Assembly: GCA_023091735.1 (NCBI GenBank)
Contig: JALKBU010000029.1
Location: forward strand, 1 to 64,000
Length of the DNA: 64,000 nt
Direction of reading: 5' to 3'
DNA from: Trichomonas tenax
Lineage: Eukaryota; Parabasalia; Trichomonadida; Trichomonadidae
Below, one piece after another: positions 11,125 through 21,390 of this stretch (positions within the stretch are counted from its first letter, which is position 1; the number at the start of each line of letters is the position of its first letter). The notes under the pieces are model-generated. The model had not been told where the DNA came from, made no database searches, and saw nothing but the letters and a program-made list of their open reading frames with translations. The position numbers were made by a program, and so were the translations under genes.

Positions 11125-12160
11125 TTGAAAGGAAATACCGTTGGTATTACATCCATAGCGTTTCTCATAGACTCTGCATCATTTATACGTCCAGAAAATG
11201 TTTTGGAATATTCAAATCTTTTCAAAATGTTTTATGATCAGCAAAACTTTGATTATACACCTCGGAATAAAGACCTAAGCATTATCCTCAATAGCTTAGG
11301 GTTTCATTTCACAGTCAAATACACTAAAAGTAAAGCATTTGATGTCATTAACATTTATCCACCTGAAACAGTTTTCCACTTATTTGCATTTGATAAACTT
11401 TAAGATCAGAAAAATGTTTCGAATATCTCAAATTGAAGGGAAGCACAATTATTGATCAAACATTTGCCAATGCAGTTGAAGGAGGTAATAAGAGCATCAT
11501 TATGTCTTTATATAATGATGGTCATACAATATCAGATGAAGATTTAGATGCTGCACTTACTTATAACCACAATGGGATTTTCAATTGGCTTTTCGAAACA
11601 AAAGGATCAATCGGAAGGATGAATGCAGCTAATTACTTTTATTATGGAAATTTCGAAGCCTTTTTATTTCTTACTGGAAATGAGATTACAGCTGATTTAA
11701 ATCTAATGTCTACATACATAAGTCATTGACATATATGCCTCCATTAACAGTTGCCATTGAAATGAAGTTTCTAGAAATCGTTCGATATTATGTTGAGCAC
11801 GGAGCTGATGTCAACGAGGAAATAATCAATCATTCACATTATCATCTTTATGATATTGAATCAATCATTCACATTTGATTTTCATCATTATATTTAATCA
11901 ATCATCCTCTTTTTATCATCATTACGACATGAAAACAATCATTAGCATTTTATCATCATCGCGATATGAAATCAATCATTCGCAATTGATCATCAATATG
12001 AGACATGTCTCCATTATCAACTGCCATTAAAATAAAGTCTCTCGAAATCGTTTAATTTTTAGTTGAACATGGAGCTGATGTCAACATGAAATTAATCATT
12101 CATTCACAATTTATCATCATTATGATATGACCTCAATCATTCTCGTTTGATTATCATATA
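11125..12160 (+). pseudogene. Ankyrin-repeat (DUF3447-type) protein pseudogene
   Basis: Two frames make one protein: 11125-11403 (opens at TTG, N-terminal ATG absent) and 11433-11729. Reading back in the second frame gives KCFEYLKLK directly before GSTIIDQTFANAVEGGNKSI, so a frameshift sits near 11403-11415. After 11729 further ankyrin units continue with stops: PPLTVAIEMKFLEIVRYYVEHGADVNEE style at about 11733-11820, and again at 12005-12085. The order (helical N-terminal domain, then ankyrin repeats with consensus LEIVxYLVEHGADVN) is that of the expanded trichomonad ankyrin family. The linker after each unit (INHSHYH) has expanded into tandem copies. Non-functional. Confidence 0.75.
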
Positions 12161-12380
12161 AATATTGAGTCTATGACAAAAGTGAACATCAAAAAGTGGT
12201 AGAGAACCTTAAAGTCACTTTTCGTGAATAGACTGTCACTTTTTTGCGCGGGCAAATTGTCACCTTTATAAAAAGTGTTATAAATATCTTTGTAGTCTAA
12301 ACAATACAGACATTTATAGATTGAAACTCCACGCTGAGTATGAAGACCATAAACGTAGTTCATTGCAAGTTTTTATTGCA
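12150..12380. repeat. Dispersed repeat, copy 2 (inverted relative to 1-230)
   Basis: This is the partner of the repeat at the left window edge. In the minus direction it has an open frame of 69 codons (12154-12363), but the frame is not conserved in the other copy and has no recognisable domain. It interrupts the ankyrin remnant and may be an insertion. Confidence 0.6.
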
Positions 12381-12855
12381 CTCCAAAACAAGAAACTCGG
12401 TCGAAATTATCCCTTCTTGCATGGTAAATATGAATTATAAACAAATAATTTAAAGAAAAAAAAAATTAAAATTTAGTAAAAAACGAATTTTACAAAGAAT
12501 ATAAGGATCAAATTGAGAATCTAAATAATATAAATCAGTATATAAAATGAACGTAATATGAAAACATTATCTAATTCATGATTCAAGAACAATTAATTAT
12601 GAATTTAATGATATATTAATAATTATGAGAATAAGTAATAATATGAAAAAAATTTTGTAATGAAAAAGGTATCTGTGAAAAAATACAAAATAGAAAAAAA
12701 AATAATATATTAATATCAAAAGTGAAAATGTAATGTGTATTAAAATTTGAATCAATAAGTGGGTTCTTGTTAGGGCCTGGTTTGGCCACTCGAGGGCTTT
12801 GGAAGTCTCAGGCCGACCTCGCCATGCATCCAATCATGATTCTGTTGAATAGGCA

Positions 12856-13088
12856 TCTGGATGCATCTCTGCTAGATCACCAGGTCATCCTTCACTATGA
12901 GGTCACAACTACTCATAATGAAGTCTTCTTTGGCTTCCAACATTGAGTTCAATCCATTTCAACCTATTGACACTTTTCCATTTTTCCCGCCCAAACACGT
13001 CACTTTACTTTATTTTGACATCCTGACTTTACATGTCAAAATAAGTTACCTGTCAGAAAAGCACGTTGTTCTATTTTGTCCCAGTCCC
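12856..13088 (-). repeat. Promoter-bearing dispersed repeat, copy 1
   Basis: This 233-base block recurs at 31662-31893 in the same orientation with few differences. In the minus direction it reads like the 5' end of a gene: a TGACATGTAAAGTCA-type motif, a second TGTCAAAATAAA, then about 70 bases later an ATG opening a 23-codon frame (begins MLEAKEDFIMSS) that ends at TAG in both copies. It is either a tiny gene or, more likely, a duplicated promoter plus gene start that has lost its body. Confidence 0.6.
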
Positions 13089-14042
13089 TATAAATATTCA
13101 ACCATTCATTCACAATTGATTATTATTATAATGTTGCATCTATCGTTTACATCTGACTGCCATTATGATATTATATCAATCTTTCACATTTTAATATCAT
13201 CCCAAATGGAAATTAATCATTCGCATTTGATCATCACCATGATTTCAATCCCCATTAAAAATTGCCATTGACATGAAATCTCTCGAAATTGTTCAATATT
13301 TAGTAACTCATTCGCAATTGATCATCGTTATGATTTGGAATCGCTCATTCGCAATTGACTATCATTTTGATATTTAATTACTCACTCACATTTGATCATT
13401 GTCATTATGAAATGAAATCACCTACTCACATTTGATCATTGTCATTATGAAATGAAATCACCTACTCACATTTGATCATCATTATAATATGGAAAATATC
13501 ATTTAAATTGGATGGTCATTATAAATTAAATTCCCTCTATCAATTGCCATTAAAAAGAAATCTCCCAAAAGGCACTACTAAGTATGCAATCTGCCACTTT
13601 GATGTGAATAAAAATCATCCTAGCAATTTATAATTTATGAAGGAAGCTTATTTCAGACACCTCAAGTTAACGCATTAGTAAATTCAAATTCGGAATAAAA
13701 TATCATCAAAGTGGCGCGTATTGGTAGAGTCAAATTGTTTGGTTTATGTGAATTTGATCAATGCAAATGAAACTTGATTTATATCTCTACAATTGATACA
13801 ATATCAACACATAGCAATTGTAGGGACAAACATTCTGAAAACAACATATTATTTTAATCTTTTCTTTCACGGAAAAAACTTTGCTGTTTATCTTTTTGAA
13901 GCATCACGATCATCTCCTGCCTCCTCATGAAGATGTTGCACAATAACATAGACAGTTCACTGAAGCAGAAAGTATCAGTATTGGCATTCTTCATCATTCA
14001 ATCTTATGCATAATTAATAAAATTGACAAATAAAAATATTTT

Positions 14043-14053
14043 TGACATGTAAT
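14043..14053 (+). promoter_or_regulatory. TGACATGTAAT motif upstream of the TBC gene
   Basis: TTTGACATGTAATTA ends about 10 bases before the ATG at 14065. It belongs to the window-wide TTTACATGTCA family in the reverse orientation. Confidence 0.45.
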
Positions 14054-14064
14054 TAAACAGAAAT

Positions 14065-15678
14065 ATGGGATTTGACATGACAAATTGCCAAATAATTATG
14101 GAGAAAGAGAAGGATCATATTATTGCAATTTTTCATCAAGTCACGGCGAATTCGCAACATTTGGGTGCATTTGTTGTTTTGATGAAGAATGGAGAACTTA
14201 CTTTCGCTTGGAGAGCTTATGATAAAAATGCGAAACCAACGCCGCAAGAATTTACACTTCCTATATCAAGTGTCAATAACCTTATGATAAACTACCAAGA
14301 AGTTGATAAGTATTTACTCATAACAGGCAAAAATTCGATGATGTTGCAATTTTCCTTCCATCAAGCTTACGATTTAGTCCATTTTATGCAGCTTCTCACA
14401 CTCCATCAACACAATAAGCTCGAAAAAACAGCACCAATCGAAACATTACTTGAATATTCAATTAATTCATATAATAATAACAATAATAAATTTGGATTAT
14501 ACGTCTTTGACGTCGACAACACAGATATTAGGATCCAGCCAGACTATTTCATACACGGATACGAAGAAATCACGATTCCTAACGTGAAACCTGATCTTCT
14601 TATCATTTCACAGTTTAACATTAAGTCAGAGGATTATACACAGAACCCAGTGGTCTTCAGCGAGATTTGCAAGATGTCAAGTCAAGAATTTCGTGATGCA
14701 ATTTGTAAACGAGGCATTGAGACTAATGAGCGCCACTTAATATGGCCAGTGCTCTTCGGCATCCTTCCGCTCAATCCGGAGGAAAGAAATAATGTCCTCA
14801 AAGCAAGAACTACAGAATACGTTACAGTCAGGAATCAATGGAAGACAATGCCTAAATGGCAACTGAAGTATTGCCAGATCATTAAGGATGCGTTCAATAC
14901 AATCAAAGTCGATGTGAAGCGAACACATCCACCAGAAACAACTTCGATTCTCCAAAATTGGGATATTGTCCTTATATCACTGCTGAGAACATTCTCTATA
15001 TGGAACTTAGACGTCAGGTACACTCAAGGACTTAATGATTTAGCATTAACATTCTTATCAGTTTTTCTTCCGTTTTCCGGAACAGTTTACACACCAGATG
15101 AAGCAGAAGCACTGATATTCTGGTGCTTTTCGGCATTTGTTGAGTTTATTTCAAGCGGCTTGATTGCAGAAAATATGATGGACAATCAGAACAAAGAATT
15201 AAAGGAAATTATGTCCATTATCATGCAGTTCCACCCTGCTTGTGCAGAATGGCTCAACGCAAAGGGTCTTGGCGATTTATCTTTCTTAATCGCATCTTTC
15301 ATCCTCGCTTACGGTCGCTCATTCCAACCGACAACTGTTGCAAGAATCTGGGAGGCTTTAGTCAGTGTCGAAGCTCCGTGGCTTTTCTTGAGGTATTTCT
15401 CTGCTTCCTTGATTATCCTTTCATATCAGAGCTTCGCAAAGATTCCCAATTGTTCAAGCGGCAAACTTGTGTCTGTTATGGATCAAATCTTCTATCACCA
15501 GGATGTTGGCGCTGTCATTGGCGTTTCATTATCAATGATGAAGAAGTCTAAGAACGAAGTCCAGACACAGATAAAGATGAGGAATTCAGCCAAGAAGCAA
15601 AATGATTCAAATCAGTATTTCAAACCTTTGATGCAGTTCTCAGAGGTTTACACAAAGTATCCATCAATGTTCATATAA
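14065..15678 (+). CDS. TBC-domain Rab GTPase-activating protein
   Basis: The 537-residue protein has a TBC domain at about residues 216-455. Both catalytic fingers are present: the arginine finger IxxDxxR as IKVDVKR (280-286) and the glutamine finger YTQG (319-322). The entry motif KRGIETNERHLIWPVLFGILP (215-235) is typical of TBC domains. TBC proteins speed GTP hydrolysis by Rab GTPases and so end a step of vesicle traffic. The N-terminal 200 residues look like the PH-like region of the TBC1D15/Gyp7 group, with a low-complexity asparagine run at 137-142. The start is the ATG of MGFDMTNCQI, with a promoter-like motif 10 bases upstream. The Rab target cannot be read from sequence. Confidence 0.92.
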   Translation: MGFDMTNCQIIMEKEKDHIIAIFHQVTANSQHLGAFVVLMKNGELTFAWRAYDKNAKPTPQEFTLPISSVNNLMINYQEVDKYLLITGKNSMMLQFSFHQAYDLVHFMQLLTLHQHNKLEKTAPIETLLEYSINSYNNNNNKFGLYVFDVDNTDIRIQPDYFIHGYEEITIPNVKPDLLIISQFNIKSEDYTQNPVVFSEICKMSSQEFRDAICKRGIETNERHLIWPVLFGILPLNPEERNNVLKARTTEYVTVRNQWKTMPKWQLKYCQIIKDAFNTIKVDVKRTHPPETTSILQNWDIVLISLLRTFSIWNLDVRYTQGLNDLALTFLSVFLPFSGTVYTPDEAEALIFWCFSAFVEFISSGLIAENMMDNQNKELKEIMSIIMQFHPACAEWLNAKGLGDLSFLIASFILAYGRSFQPTTVARIWEALVSVEAPWLFLRYFSASLIILSYQSFAKIPNCSSGKLVSVMDQIFYHQDVGAVIGVSLSMMKKSKNEVQTQIKMRNSAKKQNDSNQYFKPLMQFSEVYTKYPSMFI

Positions 15679-16340
15679 TAAATAGTATAAATTGTTTATA
15701 TTATATTTCATCTATCATTTTTTTTAACTCATTACCCACATAAATTCTCGAATTCCCAGAAAACTTTAATTATAGAACCATATGATAATTTTCTCTTCTA
15801 AAACGATAAGTTTTGAATTGAAAATAATCGTATGCTTGATGATAGTGATTTTCATTAATGCTAAAATGCAAATAAGTATATTAATGAAGAAAATATGTAT
15901 TAGATACTGTTGATCAATATCTCGAAGTACAGCTTTTTGATGTTAATGATCTACAAAATAGTTGATGTTGATGAATGCTTCGAATTTCAATTCTGCTCGA
16001 ATATAGCACACACAGCATCAAATATGAACAAAAATATCATTCAATTTGTAGAAATCACCTTTTTTGACACTTTTTCATGACAGCTTTAGGTCAGCGACAT
16101 TATACATCACAGATCCGATTTCGAGAAATGATTCAAATATCGTTAAAATGAAAGTACCAATAAAATAATACATATATAAATGTTTCTCTTGAGATGTCAA
16201 ATGATATCGGAATTGACAAATTTCCGTCAAATGACAATTCATTTTGACGTCAGCAAGTTTTTGGAAATTTTGAGAACTGTTATCTTCCATTACAAAAATT
16301 TATAACTTAATCAAAAAACACGACAAACAATGTAGAACTC
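15679..16340. other. Intergenic, AT-rich, no gene seen
   Basis: No convincing gene is present. Several TGACATTTGACGTCA-like strings near 16186-16255 (TTTTGACGTCAGC) resemble the promoter motif of the window but point to no open frame. Confidence 0.45.
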
Positions 16341-17693
16341 ATGCGCAGTTTATTACATGTTGATCTTTCCTCCACAGACACATCAGAAGGCAGTGTACAA
16401 ATGAAAACAAAAGTAACAAATGGATTCATATCTTCATCACGTGATATCGACTCATTTTATCAACAATCTGTCTATGTTCCTCCTACAAAAGAACTTGGTT
16501 TCTTACCTACATTCTGAAATATAATGAATGCACTGTTAGGTGCTGGAATTTTATCAGTGCCTGCCACATTTATCGACTCTGGTACAGTTATTTCATCTAT
16601 TGCTATGCTTATCATTGCCTTCTTTTCATATTATTCTACGACGCTTGTTATTGTTCTTCAACTGAGGACTTTAACACAAAGCTTTTCAGAACTTGCTGAA
16701 AAAACACTCGGATATTGGGCAAACATCACATTAACGATTCTTACACTTCTTTATTGGTTTCATGCTTGATTTCATATGTGATCATTGCCACTGACATTCT
16801 GTGTTCATGACTTGAACTCGCAAAGGTTAAAATCAAAGAAAAGAAATGGCTCAAGACAGCTCTTATCCCTATATATGCTTTTGCCATTCCAATTGCGTTG
16901 ACGCTGCCCAGACAGATTTCTGTTTTGAGTTATTTCTCAGGATCGAATATCATTTTTGTTTCATTCTTATATGTCGTTGTTATGTACAAAGGAATTCATT
17001 CAATTGAAAAGAACAAAGGCATTAATAAAACAGTGAAACACAACAAGGTTGGGATCGAATTGGTCAATTCGTTGTCAATATATTCATTAACTTTTGCTTT
17101 ACCATGTTTAATTCAACCGATTATAAGAGTGTACAATCACAACATCAAAAAACGCTATTTCATAGCATTCATTGCTTTATTCATTGTTTGCTTGATGAAC
17201 TATATTCCTTCATTGATTTGCTATCTCGAAATGGGCGACAAAGTTCAAGCAAATATCCTTTATTCATATGGCAAAGGCGATGTGATTATAGTGATAACAC
17301 GTGGAGTATTCTTTTTCGTTGTCAGTTTCGTGTTTCCAATGATTTCCATGACAACAATGTCGATCATGTCAACATTGATCTATAAAGTACCAAACCATAA
17401 TGATTTAACAAGAATGAAGAGATTGTCGATTGTCGCATCAAACTCAGTTCTTCCTTTAGCAATTCCAATGTTCTTCAGAGAAATTAAGCCAGCTCTCGGT
17501 ATTGGTGGAGCACTTGGCGGATGTCTAGCATGCTTCACTTTTTCCGGCTGTGATGTACTTCAAGACATCAATCGAAAAGATGACGCACTGGAGAAATATT
17601 TGCCTGGTATTGTTCGCAATATATGGATTGATGTGTTGTGGAATTTCCAAATATACATCAGTTGTAGTTGCAATCAAAGCATATAAAAAATAG
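16341..17693 (+). pseudogene. Amino acid/auxin permease-type transporter (AAAP/SLC38-like), broken
   Basis: The reading starts at an ATG (16341, MRSLLHVDL). It meets TGA at 16515-16517 inside TF*NIMNALLGAGILSVPATF, which is the family's conserved first membrane segment. It then shifts frame near 16758-16762 (WFHA to SCLISYVIIATDILCS), meets a second TGA at 16808-16810, continues open through 16898-17640, and shifts again near 17640 so that the natural end VVVAIKAYKK stops at 17691-17693. In all there are two nonsense codons and two frameshifts. About 10-11 hydrophobic segments can be traced when the frames are followed. The family carries neutral amino acids across plasma or lysosomal membranes. 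With four lesions it is surely a pseudogene, although conservation is good, so decay is recent. Confidence 0.85.
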
Positions 17694-18027
17694 ATTTACA
17701 TTTTTAGTGATTGAAATGAGTTTTTATCTCTATATAGTCTATCTCTGAGATATTCATAAAAGGGAATTAGAAATTAATGATTATTTCATTTGATATTTTT
17801 TTAAATATTTTTTTTAAATTTTGCGAAATCAAGCTTAACTAAAATATCTTATTTTCTTGAAATCAGAACAAGTTTGTGATATTGAATTTGTGAGAAATAA
17901 TATTTCAAATCGAGTTTTATAACATTATATTGAAACAATTTGTAAAAAAAATCGAGTTTATCATGATAAATACAATATTTAACAAACATTGCTATATTCA
18001 AACAATTACAAGTGCGCTGGAATCAAA

Positions 18028-18549
18028 TTATCGAATTCCAAGATGTTGAGATAATTCTGGTCGAACAAAAGCCAAAGAAGGCTCAGGGGATGGAGTTCTC
18101 ATGCTACCAAACAACTGAAGAGAACGTATTTTAGAGTTTTTGCCGTCATTTACATTTCTTGTGATTAATATTGCTATAAATAATGCTTCTTTTTCTATAG
18201 CAAATGTATTAATGCCATTAGGAACTTCTAATATAAATATTCCTTGCGATTCCATACTGTTTGGATGGCTTCCAATGTGAATTTCGATCTGACACGGCGC
18301 GTAGTTGTCATCTAGAGTCGAAACAGCAATCTTAACAAGCGATATAAATGTTTTGTGTGCGAATTGGCCAATTATTTGGTGCGGAATCGCGTCATCTGAC
18401 TGCCAATAAGTATCTTTGTTCCCATCAAAGAGATTTTCGATCCCACTTCCAGGCTGTGTCGATGAAACTGACCATACTGCTTGCGAAGTTATATTCGTGA
18501 AAAGACAAGTTCCTGGCTTTTCGTCTCTAAGTGAAAAATCATTTTTCAT
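18028..18549 (-). CDS. APC10: Anaphase-promoting complex subunit 10 (Doc1)
   Basis: The DOC domain of APC10 is clear: SQAVWSVSS, then DGNKDTYWQSDDAIPHQIIGQF, closely matching the family's QAVWSLSS and LETYWQSDGSQPH. The last two residues are Ile-Arg, the IR tail by which APC10 docks on APC3/Cdc27. APC10 helps the anaphase-promoting complex recognise destruction-box substrates. An upstream in-frame extension to 18759 exists, but the ATG at 18549 (MKNDFSLRD) is preferred. It gives 173 residues, close to the usual 185 or so, and a TTTACGTGTCA motif lies 42 bases before it. The nearest neighbours are unrelated. Confidence 0.9.
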   Translation of the reverse strand: MKNDFSLRDEKPGTCLFTNITSQAVWSVSSTQPGSGIENLFDGNKDTYWQSDDAIPHQIIGQFAHKTFISLVKIAVSTLDDNYAPCQIEIHIGSHPNSMESQGIFILEVPNGINTFAIEKEALFIAILITRNVNDGKNSKIRSLQLFGSMRTPSPEPSLAFVRPELSQHLGIR

Positions 18550-18590
18550 TTCAAAAAAAAAGACGTTTAAATTTGTTTTATTTTGACATT

Positions 18591-18602
18591 TGACACGTAA
18601 AT
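18591..18602 (-). promoter_or_regulatory. TTTACGTGTCA motif upstream of APC10
   Basis: On the gene's strand it reads ATTTACGTGTCA, followed by AATGTCAAAATAA. It lies inside the longer open frame, which argues that the frame upstream of 18549 is not translated. Confidence 0.5.
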
Positions 18603-19159
18603 TTTCTGGATGCTCCTCCACCCGTAAAGTTATTTTATTTTTTTGAAAAATTACGCGTAGTATATTGATCGATGGAATAATAATTTCACTTTTTCTAATA
18701 TTCATCTCAAAAACTACTATTGAATAAAATGAAAATCTTTGACAAAAACTCATTAGCATATAATATTTATAGTAGTATAGTTAAGCTTCTGGAATACTTC
18801 AAAATCGAGAAATTATTTTTGACTATGCGAATTTATTACGCGACAAAATTTTAAATAATTAAAATTTAAAATCAGAATTTATTCGACACATCAAACCTAA
18901 AATTCACGAAATAAACGAAAGATACATTTGACACTGATTACGAAATTTGCCATTACTTGTCAAAAAATTTCAACCTAAATTCTCGAGAATTTATAAACGA
19001 CTTCTTATATATTGGGTTACGTTTTTAGACACACCGGATGTAACCTTAGACAATCCTATAATCGAATAAGTTCGAATCTTTAGATTGTTTGACCAAATTT
19101 GAGAATTTTCTCTGAACGATAAAAACGGTAGTAAATTTTTGAAAATTCTAAATAAAATA

Positions 19160-20665
19160 ATGCACGCATGCTGCCATAAACCTCTTCCATTTTTTCGACA
19201 GATTCCTTCGATGCTGTCCGATATATCTTTTCCAATGCAAAATCACGAAATTAAGGTCCTTCCGGGGGCAGATATCGACTCCGAAATTTTTATTCGCTCG
19301 GAACTTGTTCTAAACGGGTATGGAATGGACTCAAAAGAGACCCATATCCAAAATATGAATATTACGAGGTCAACTGTGGGATTTTCAGATATTAATTTCA
19401 AAGGACATATTATTGTTCTCGAAAAATCTAAATTTAGCGCCACAAATACCAGCTTTAAATGCTACACCGATAAGCAAGAAAATATTATCACAATTTCACC
19501 TGATACAGACGCAGAATTCAATAATTGTACTTTTGTTGGTGGAACAAAGGCCACAGTCTCAATATCAGGATTAAATATCGTCGTTTTCAATGACTGCACA
19601 TTCACAGATGCAACAATTGCTTCTGTTGTCATTTGTACCAATTCTCAAGTACAATTTAATAATTGCAAATTCTATAATGCCTCTAAATACTCAGTTTTAG
19701 CAACCAAGAGAGCCAATGTATCGTTTAAAAACTGCGAATTCAGTAACATGCAAGGAAAAGGAATTGTAATTTGTTCTGAGGCAATAGTCAATGTAAGCAA
19801 TTCAAATTACTCTTCATGTGAGAGCGGAGCTATTACAGCATCCGATTTCGCAATTCTTAAGTTAACAGATTCTACGTTTAATAATATAGGTTTTGCCGCA
19901 GTTTCTTTAATGAAAGGAACAAATTCTTACTTATCAGGAAATAAGTTTACTGATTGTATTCGTGCCTTGTTAATATCTAAGAGCTACACAGAAATTACAA
20001 ATTCAGATTTTGTTAAAAGCTCAGTGCTGATCATTGGCAAGTATATGCAACAGCTCATATTCAACAACACATTTTCTAGCTTAGAATTATTAATCGGCGA
20101 TGACTCTTCTCCAATGTTTTTGAATAATAAGATGGAAAACGTCTTAGTAAGGACATCTGATTACGCAAAGCCTTTATTCACCAACACAACAATATCAGAA
20201 TTAGTTGCAGCAAACTGCTCTCAAGTTATTTTCTATAACACAAAAAGAACAACAGAAAAAGCAATTCTTGGTTCCGAGATTATTGAGGTTGACAGCGAGG
20301 ACTTCGAAATAACACGTTCTAACGGAACATTCAAGTTTCAAAACGGCGAATACTCAGTTCCTTTCGAGTATTTGCATTATGAGCCTCCAAATGGTTATTC
20401 CGATGCGCCATACGTTTTCTTCCCATGCGGGCACTTAGCTGACGAACCATGTGACAAGTGCCCTGTTTGCGGAATATCTGGCAAGACTGTTACTCGATAC
20501 AAAGTAAATACATGTGTCGCATGCATGGAAAAAGCCCCTGAAGTCGTTTTCCTGCCTTGCGGACACCAGTGCTGTTGCTTTGAGTGCGGCCACTCCTGCT
20601 GCGAGACTAAGAAGTGCCCAATGTGCGGATCCACAGCAAACTGCGTCAAGAGACTGTTCATGTAG
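19160..20665 (+). CDS. Right-handed beta-helix protein with C-terminal RING zinc finger
   Basis: About 501 residues. Residues about 40-370 are short repeats of the beta-helix type, for example FNNCTFVGG, FNDCTFTDAT, FNNCKFYNAS and FKNCEFSNM, spaced 20-25 residues apart. The last 110 residues are cysteine-rich: CGHLADEPCDKCPVCG followed by a classic C3HC4 RING, CVACMEKAPEVVFLPCGHQCCCFEC...KKCPMCG, ending near the C-terminus as in IAP and neuralized-type E3 ligases. The likely role is a ubiquitin ligase whose beta-helix binds a partner. The frame is open from a TTG at 19139; the first ATG is 19160 (MHACCHKPL), and a later ATG (MLSDISFPM) is possible. No signal peptide is seen, so a cytosolic location is likely. 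Confidence 0.85.
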   Translation: MHACCHKPLPFFRQIPSMLSDISFPMQNHEIKVLPGADIDSEIFIRSELVLNGYGMDSKETHIQNMNITRSTVGFSDINFKGHIIVLEKSKFSATNTSFKCYTDKQENIITISPDTDAEFNNCTFVGGTKATVSISGLNIVVFNDCTFTDATIASVVICTNSQVQFNNCKFYNASKYSVLATKRANVSFKNCEFSNMQGKGIVICSEAIVNVSNSNYSSCESGAITASDFAILKLTDSTFNNIGFAAVSLMKGTNSYLSGNKFTDCIRALLISKSYTEITNSDFVKSSVLIIGKYMQQLIFNNTFSSLELLIGDDSSPMFLNNKMENVLVRTSDYAKPLFTNTTISELVAANCSQVIFYNTKRTTEKAILGSEIIEVDSEDFEITRSNGTFKFQNGEYSVPFEYLHYEPPNGYSDAPYVFFPCGHLADEPCDKCPVCGISGKTVTRYKVNTCVACMEKAPEVVFLPCGHQCCCFECGHSCCETKKCPMCGSTANCVKRLFM

Positions 20666-21390
20666 ATAATATTCATTTTAACTTTTTTATTTTTTTTATG
20701 TTTGTTTGATAATATTATATCACTAAAGTCATTGTAGACTTCTAATTTTTTTTGTTTGATAACTCAACACCAATTTAATAAAATACAGCCTACATGGAAG
20801 TAATCAAATGAGGCACTAAGGATTAAAACAGTTGTAATGGAATTGACACAGAATTCTTAACTTTTTACATGTCAGAACATCATTTTTGTGATATTTACAT
20901 GGCAGTTTCAACATTATCATCAAAATATGAGATTTCATTTGTTTCAATCTAACTAAAAGCTCTTAGACTAAATGAATATATGAACATTACAAAGTTCAAA
21001 GTATAAATGTTTATTGATGCATTAATAGCAACAGATATGTTTGCTTTTTTTCAAAGATGAATGATTTTATGAAAGAGGTGGAATTACATTTTAACATTGA
21101 AATTGGAACTCTTAACTTCTCGATTTTAGTAAATACTCAACGAGACCTTACAATGTCGCAGAGAAACCATTGAGATCAGAATGAACTCCCCCTGTTTATT
21201 TGAGATGGAATAATTTCAATGATAAATGATTGCAAGAATGAGTAATATTCTCTTTAGATTCTTCTATAACAGGCGCTTCAATTAACTCCAGCACAATGTC
21301 TAAATAAATGAGTTTTTCAACTTTACATGACAAAATAAATTGTAGTGTCAAATAAAAAATTATTTGTTTGTGCAAAAAAGCCAGAAAATT
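20666..21390. other. Intergenic between beta-helix/RING gene and Sec7 gene
   Basis: Two orphan promoter-like motifs, TTTACATGTCA at 20864-20874 and TTTACATGGCA at 20894-20904, precede only an eight-codon frame. A third, TTTACATGACA, at 21322-21332 is 59 bases before the Sec7 start. No gene is seen. Confidence 0.5.
21322..21332 (+). promoter_or_regulatory. TTTACATGACA motif upstream of the Sec7 gene
   Basis: CTTTACATGACAAAATAAA is followed 17 bases later by a partial copy (GTGTCAAATAAA). The distance to the ATG at 21391 is 59 bases. Confidence 0.5.

Larger units (their letters stand above)
11825..13510 (+). repeat. Minisatellite derived from ankyrin linker codons (37-40 bp units)
   Basis: Degenerate tandem units of about 37 bases (GATATGAAATCAATCATTCA then CATTTGATCATCATTAT) recur at 11825-12150 and 13090-13510, interleaved with remnants of ankyrin coding units. 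At 13381-13490 two nearly perfect 40-base copies follow each other. The unit length is not a multiple of three, so expansion breaks the reading frame. The unit appears to descend from codons for the linker that follows GADVN in the family. Confidence 0.65.

Noticed and set aside
12897..13271. Plus-strand frame of 124 codons
   Set aside because: It runs through the dispersed repeat and the minisatellite, so it is a chance frame.
16515..16810. TGA as a sense codon
   Set aside because: Only one gene shows it, frameshifts accompany it, and other genes here end normally with TGA or in-frame TAA without internal TGA.
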